Assembly: GCF_000378745.1 (NCBI RefSeq)
Contig: NZ_KB905272.1
Span: 1-64,000, forward strand
Direction of reading: 5' to 3'
From: Prevotella amnii DSM 23384 = JCM 14753
GTDB taxonomy: Bacteria > Bacteroidota > Bacteroidia > Bacteroidales > Bacteroidaceae
DNA length: 64,000 bases
Part shown: one piece after another, positions 59,447 to 64,000 of the stretch
How positions within the stretch are numbered: the first letter of the stretch is position 1
How the letters are laid out: every line of letters begins with the position of its first letter
Made by a program: the position numbers and the translations under genes
Notes under the pieces: generated by a model
Told to the model about the DNA's origin: nothing
Seen by the model: the letters and a program-made list of their open reading frames with translations, nothing else
Database searches by the model: none

Positions 59447-60853
59447 TTATCTTCTCTTAATCTTTCCCCAACCTTCATTTTGTACAATATTATCATTATA
59501 TCTATACTCTGACTTAGGTATAGGAAAATTCCAACGATAGTCATTCGTCTTTATCCTACTAGATACGCCATCTCCCCATTTGTTTAGTCGTGGTAAAGCT
59601 GATATATGAGTCCGCTTCAAATCGAAAAAGCTAATGCCTTCTCCTACAAACTCTTTTTGCTTTTCTTTTAAAATCTTATCTATAAAATCATCTTTAAGAT
59701 ACCCATCACCAATAGGCTCAGCTTTTACAGCTTTAAGATAAGAATTAATCACCTCAGTAGCTTTTGGCAAATTATTCAATCTTGCATAAGCTTCTGCTAC
59801 AATAAAATATGCTCCTGCATATCTAATCATATCAATATACCTGTTATCCTTGCCTTCTTTAGTGTTAAGATTATATTTCCCCAAATGCATAGTTTGCTTA
59901 TCATCTTGCTTCATTTTCTTAATATATGTTGCTGCGCGAAGATCAGTTTTAGAATATTCTATTTGTGGATTAACACTAAACATATCTCCTTCGCTTATTG
60001 AATATTGTAAACTTTCCATATATTTACCATCATGATTAAAAGCAAATACTCGTACTTTTGATGTTCCTTCACCCCAAAGTTGCTCAATACCATTAGCCGT
60101 AAAATACTCTGGCTTTGCATTAGCTATAATCTTCTCTCCATATTTTATTGCTGCTTCATAATTACATGTATATAATTCTAATTCAGCTAACAAGTAAAAT
60201 ATTGCATCTTGAGATAACCAACCATTTTGTATAGGATGATTATCTGCCTTAACAGCCTCTTGTAATAATTTACGTATAGCCTTTACACATTCTTCCGTTG
60301 TAGACCTCTTAAGGAATTGAAGCTTTAGAATATCTTTTAATATTATACCAGGAGCATTCTTATCTATATCATATGCAGGTGCATATAAACGTAACAAGTT
60401 AAAATAACACATAGCTTTTAAAGCTTTCACTTCACTTGCTATCGCTTGCAACTCTTGCTTCTCTTCTTTTTCATTCGTCTTTACATAATCAAGCCTCTCT
60501 ATTAATGCATTACATGAAGATATTGTTGCATAATAATTTGACCAAACATTTTCAGAAAGATTATTCATCTCTTTATTTTGCCACAGATAGAGATTTGTCT
60601 GACTTACATCTTTAGTTGTCAAATTATTCGGACAGAAATCATTCCCCAATATAGATAGTTCATACTCAAAATGCGGATATTGTGCATACGCAGAAGCTAA
60701 AAGCGACCGTGCAGACTCTATATCAGTAATTGCATCAGGGTCACTATACTGATCGGCTGGTGGTATATTTAAAGAGCAAGATGCACAAAACGCTATCACA
60801 CAATATATAAATATTAATCGATATAAAACTCTTTGTCTCTTCAACTTATTCAT
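59447..60853 (-). CDS. SusD/RagB-family surface lipoprotein
   Basis: This 468-aa protein has a lipobox region (FCASC near residue 26), the typical SusD start with DPDAITDIESARSLLASAYA, TPR-like helices (AIASEVKALKAMCYFNLLRLYA, quoted as AIASEVKALKAMCYFN), and the C-terminal EKQKEFVGEGISFFDLKRTH and WNFPIPKSEYRYNDNI typical of RagB/SusD. It is the surface lid of the SusC-type transporter encoded 14 bases upstream. RagB homologues bind peptides, and the neighbouring M16 peptidase fits that. Confidence 0.93.
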   Translation of the reverse strand: MNKLKRQRVLYRLIFIYCVIAFCASCSLNIPPADQYSDPDAITDIESARSLLASAYAQYPHFEYELSILGNDFCPNNLTTKDVSQTNLYLWQNKEMNNLSENVWSNYYATISSCNALIERLDYVKTNEKEEKQELQAIASEVKALKAMCYFNLLRLYAPAYDIDKNAPGIILKDILKLQFLKRSTTEECVKAIRKLLQEAVKADNHPIQNGWLSQDAIFYLLAELELYTCNYEAAIKYGEKIIANAKPEYFTANGIEQLWGEGTSKVRVFAFNHDGKYMESLQYSISEGDMFSVNPQIEYSKTDLRAATYIKKMKQDDKQTMHLGKYNLNTKEGKDNRYIDMIRYAGAYFIVAEAYARLNNLPKATEVINSYLKAVKAEPIGDGYLKDDFIDKILKEKQKEFVGEGISFFDLKRTHISALPRLNKWGDGVSSRIKTNDYRWNFPIPKSEYRYNDNIVQNEGWGKIKRR

Positions 60854-60867
60854 AAAGCATATAAATA

Positions 60868-63800
60868 CTAAAATGTAAGATTTATATTAAGCGAATAAAT
60901 AGGCTGTAATGTGCCTACTAAAGTTCCACTCTCAGGATCTGATTCTTTGTAATACGTCCAGTTAAATAGATTTGAACCTTGCAAAGCCATCGTAGCATAC
61001 TTCACTACAGGTACATATTTCTTCAGCCATACATGAGGGAAACGATACCGTAATGACAAAACTGATAAGCGAAAATAATCGCTCTTTCCAACTGTATTTG
61101 AGCTAGGATAAAGCACTAAATTATCCTCTGCAGTAGAAGAACTATAATAAGGCGTATGATAAACCTTATCTTCATCACCGGGATTAAACCACATCTTACT
61201 TGCCTGACCAGCTACTGCGTTCCTTGTTATTTTATCCTTATCTCTAACATAACTATAATTAAACCTGTTTATTCCACCCAAAACATAATAAAAGCTCATA
61301 TTAAGCTCTAACGATTTATAGCTTATATTAAGCCCTAAACTACCAGAGTAAGGGGGAGTGTTATGGCCAAGTGCTACTACATCTTCCCTATTCAAAACTT
61401 CACTTGATTGCTTCTCACCTTTAGGAGTACTAAAGACAGGATAACCTGTTAATGGATTTATTCCTAACGACTTTGCACCATATATAACATCATAAGCCTT
61501 ACCAACCTCATAGTCTGGCACCACAGATTTATCATCTGTATATATCGCATTAGTATAATAAAGGCTTATTACCTTATTTTTATTATATGCAATATTACCA
61601 GATATGTCAAAATGACAATTATTTGTTTCTATAATAGTAATGGAACTATTTGCTTCTATTCCATTATTCTCAAGGACACCTATATTACGCTTTAAAATAT
61701 TAAAACCATTTGAAGTAGGTATAGGAACATCAAGTAAAGCTTGCTCTGTACGACGATTATATAGATTAACACCAAATGTAAACCTCTTAAAAAACTGTGC
61801 AGACAAAGACAGATCAAAAGACTTTGTTTTTTCAGCTTTCAACTCCTTATTTACTAATCCCATTAAAAAGAGTTGTCGTTGCTCCTCATAGCTTTCATTA
61901 GCATAAGCAAATGTTGCTACTGTTGTAGAGGTAGACACACCATTTAGATTAGCAATAACACCATAAGATGTCTTTAAATTAAGACTTGTAAGAACCTTAT
62001 TATCTTTTAAAAAAGCATAATTCGTAGGCGTCCACCCTGCTCCAACTGCCCAAGCATCATTCCACCTTTTATCCGAAGGAAGTATAGAAGAAGCATCTCG
62101 CTTATAAGAAGCATAAGCATCATATAAACCATTATAAGTGTAACCCATAACTACTCCCATTCCTAACTGCGCACTAATATCTTTAAATCCTGATACTCGC
62201 TCACGACGCGATCCTTTTATATAATGATTAATAGCAGCAGCCGATTTTATATTACCTACTCCATATCCTGTTATTCCAATATCATCATATATTGTTTTAT
62301 AATAATCCATATTTGCACCTATAGTGAAATCGTGTACATTGGCAAATGTATGTGCATATGTAACACGAAGATTAGAAGAGATATTGGTAGTTGTATTTTT
62401 AGTCTTTCTATAAATACCACGCTGTGTTTTAGATACTCCTTTTTTAGCTTCTGAGTATGCTGTACCCGGCGTAAAGTCTTCTGTTTCACTAATTAAATAA
62501 TCTAATCCTCCCACCCAATCAATGTTCAAACCTTTTAAAGGCTCTAATGTTAGGTTAAAACTTGCACCTCCTGTCTTACAAGTATTATCTCTTTCATATT
62601 GATGAAGCAAGTCGTGAAAGGTTCTATCAGGAAAAGAATATAATTTCCCTTTGCTTTTCTGTTCATAAGGATTAAGATCATATACCAATTGAGTAGGATC
62701 ATAGTCGGAACCAACAGGTGTATTTGTTTTAGAATAATCGCAATTAATACTAAACATGGTATATCCTATCTTTCCTATTGTCTTATCTAAATTAAGACGC
62801 ACACCATAATGACTTTTATCATTACCTTCTATACGTCCACCTTGATGGGCATAGTCGAATGAAATATAATATGAATTATCATAATTACCACCACGCAAAC
62901 TAAGATTATGCTTAGTATAGGTATTATTATGAATAAGCTCATCAAACCAGTCGGTATTAATCATACGAAGCGAGTCTAAAAAATGTTCTCCTTCTTTAAT
63001 AAGCTTCTCTTTAAGCGGATTATGTTTCTCATATTTATTATAATAATCGGCACTATATCTATAACCGGGAGCAATAGGATTTCGCATTAACCGTTCTAAT
63101 TCTAATTTCTCCTTAGTGTCCATTAAGCGCATACCACGCCTTCCTCTACTTGTTATACCCATATTAAAGCTATAAGTAAGCGAAATGCCATCATTACTGC
63201 CACGCTTAGATGCTATTTCTATTACTCCGTTAGCTGCTTTTATTCCATATAAAGCACAAGCTACTGCGTCTTTCAATACCTTTATATCTTTTATATCTAT
63301 AGGATTAAGATTATAGAAAGTTTCAGCACTTATTATCTTTCCATCAAGTACATATAAAGGCTCATTCGTTGCATTTCCTCGACGTAATGATGCATTTCCT
63401 CGAATACGCAAAGTAGGATTTTTACCCAGTTCTCCCATATTCATAACCATCAAGCCTGGCACTGCACCTTGAAGAGCTAAACCTAAATCGATAGAAGGTT
63501 TTTCGTTAAGTAGCTTTACATCTACAACATCTACAACACCAGACTTTGCTCTAATATCAAGCGCGTTAATATTTGTTTTCGCCTTTACTACCACTTCATT
63601 TAGAGCATTATTGTCTTCATGCAAAGTTATAATAAGCACAGATTGTGCACGCAAAACTACCTTCTTACGTTTCATTCCAAGGTAAGAGGCTGATAAAGTT
63701 TCACCGGGAATCAAATCTAAAGTAAACACTCCATTTTTATCTGTATAAGTCCCGGTGCGTTTACCTACCACCTCTACTAACGCACCTGCTAAAGGTGTAC

Positions 63801-63966
63801 CTGAAGTATCAACAACTCGTCCTTGCATCTTAATCTTCTTAGGCTGTTGTAATAACTGATTACTAACAACAGCAGTGCTTGCACAAACACTACCATTGCC
63901 AATAAACATACAAGTACATAATATAGCAAAGAAATATTTATTATAAAAAGAATGAGCCATATACAT
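60868..63966 (-). CDS. SusC/RagA-family TonB-linked outer membrane transporter
   Basis: This 1032-aa protein has a signal sequence (FFAILCTCMFIGNGSVCAS), a CarboxypepD-reg domain (GRVVDTSGTPLAGALVEVVG), a linker and plug (LNEVVVKAKTN, ALQGAVPGLMVMN, LRIRGNAS, PLYVLDGK, IDIKDIKVLKDAVACALYGIKAANG in part), and a barrel ending YSLNINLTF with a terminal Phe. It is the first gene of the SusC-SusD-lipoprotein-M16-ChaN operon. It may begin at the second Met. Its promoter would lie at or past the window edge. Confidence 0.94.
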   Translation of the reverse strand: MYMAHSFYNKYFFAILCTCMFIGNGSVCASTAVVSNQLLQQPKKIKMQGRVVDTSGTPLAGALVEVVGKRTGTYTDKNGVFTLDLIPGETLSASYLGMKRKKVVLRAQSVLIITLHEDNNALNEVVVKAKTNINALDIRAKSGVVDVVDVKLLNEKPSIDLGLALQGAVPGLMVMNMGELGKNPTLRIRGNASLRRGNATNEPLYVLDGKIISAETFYNLNPIDIKDIKVLKDAVACALYGIKAANGVIEIASKRGSNDGISLTYSFNMGITSRGRRGMRLMDTKEKLELERLMRNPIAPGYRYSADYYNKYEKHNPLKEKLIKEGEHFLDSLRMINTDWFDELIHNNTYTKHNLSLRGGNYDNSYYISFDYAHQGGRIEGNDKSHYGVRLNLDKTIGKIGYTMFSINCDYSKTNTPVGSDYDPTQLVYDLNPYEQKSKGKLYSFPDRTFHDLLHQYERDNTCKTGGASFNLTLEPLKGLNIDWVGGLDYLISETEDFTPGTAYSEAKKGVSKTQRGIYRKTKNTTTNISSNLRVTYAHTFANVHDFTIGANMDYYKTIYDDIGITGYGVGNIKSAAAINHYIKGSRRERVSGFKDISAQLGMGVVMGYTYNGLYDAYASYKRDASSILPSDKRWNDAWAVGAGWTPTNYAFLKDNKVLTSLNLKTSYGVIANLNGVSTSTTVATFAYANESYEEQRQLFLMGLVNKELKAEKTKSFDLSLSAQFFKRFTFGVNLYNRRTEQALLDVPIPTSNGFNILKRNIGVLENNGIEANSSITIIETNNCHFDISGNIAYNKNKVISLYYTNAIYTDDKSVVPDYEVGKAYDVIYGAKSLGINPLTGYPVFSTPKGEKQSSEVLNREDVVALGHNTPPYSGSLGLNISYKSLELNMSFYYVLGGINRFNYSYVRDKDKITRNAVAGQASKMWFNPGDEDKVYHTPYYSSSTAEDNLVLYPSSNTVGKSDYFRLSVLSLRYRFPHVWLKKYVPVVKYATMALQGSNLFNWTYYKESDPESGTLVGTLQPIYSLNINLTF

Positions 63967-64000
63967 TTTTTCACTTTCTTTCTAACTTCTGCCAAGAAGT

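Overview
This window reads as a chromosomal segment of an AT-rich member of the Bacteroidales, most likely Prevotella in the broad sense. The evidence is the Bacteroidota -7 promoter box TAnnTTTG (often with TTTG 20 bp upstream), few purine-rich ribosome-binding sites, SusC/SusD and other TonB-dependent receptors, type-B ribosomal protein L31, a tmRNA tag GENNYALAA, diaminopimelate dehydrogenase, and the gene order DUF177-rpmF-fabH-era-der.

Layout: 1-159 is the 5' part of an insertion-sequence transposase running off the left edge. 647-4924 is the conserved DUF177-rpmF-fabH-era-der cluster, followed by a small lipoprotein, tmRNA and cysK. 7251-9093 is a two-gene unit, a compact ABC-type ATPase plus a DUF4435/TOPRIM-like protein, resembling a reduced PARIS defence system. 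9100-18030 (minus strand) carries a PBP4-type peptidase, a PH-like membrane protein, ruvA, an OmpA porin, a secreted GH2 beta-galactosidase and a secreted C1-type cysteine peptidase. 18921-21230 is a TonB-type receptor, then tRNA-Met, tRNA-Val, a YecH-like protein and tRNA-Arg. 23014-30484 holds an ICMT-like methyltransferase, a pseudo-protease/TPR protein, recN, coaBC, an exonuclease and dnaN.

31197-39194 groups a secreted NUC1-type nuclease, two OB-fold-like lipoproteins, a TonB-dependent receptor and a secreted EEP-family nuclease/phosphatase. Together these look like an extracellular nucleic-acid scavenging locus, with rpmE embedded. 39235-48450 is housekeeping: a UDG-family protein, udk, fumarase, M16 peptidase, a DUF4954 protein and hflX.

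48729-52204 is an acquired island. It holds an EcoRI-like restriction endonuclease (277 aa, with active-site and recognition residues at the same numbers as EcoRI) and its cognate EcoRI-like methyltransferase. On the left is a 159-bp fragment of an IS30-family element; on the right is an IS30-family transposase gene broken by two stop codons. The rest of the window has diaminopimelate dehydrogenase, a one-iron superoxide reductase, and a minus-strand operon running SusC-SusD-lipoprotein-M16 peptidase-ChaN that looks like a protease-assisted peptide or heme acquisition system.

The strongest items for follow-up are the EcoRI-type island, the compact ATPase-DUF4435 pair, the nucleic-acid scavenging locus, a possible kissing-loop RNA leader before der, and a dispersed intergenic hairpin element. 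All protein identities come from reading motifs and from memory of the families. No database search was run.
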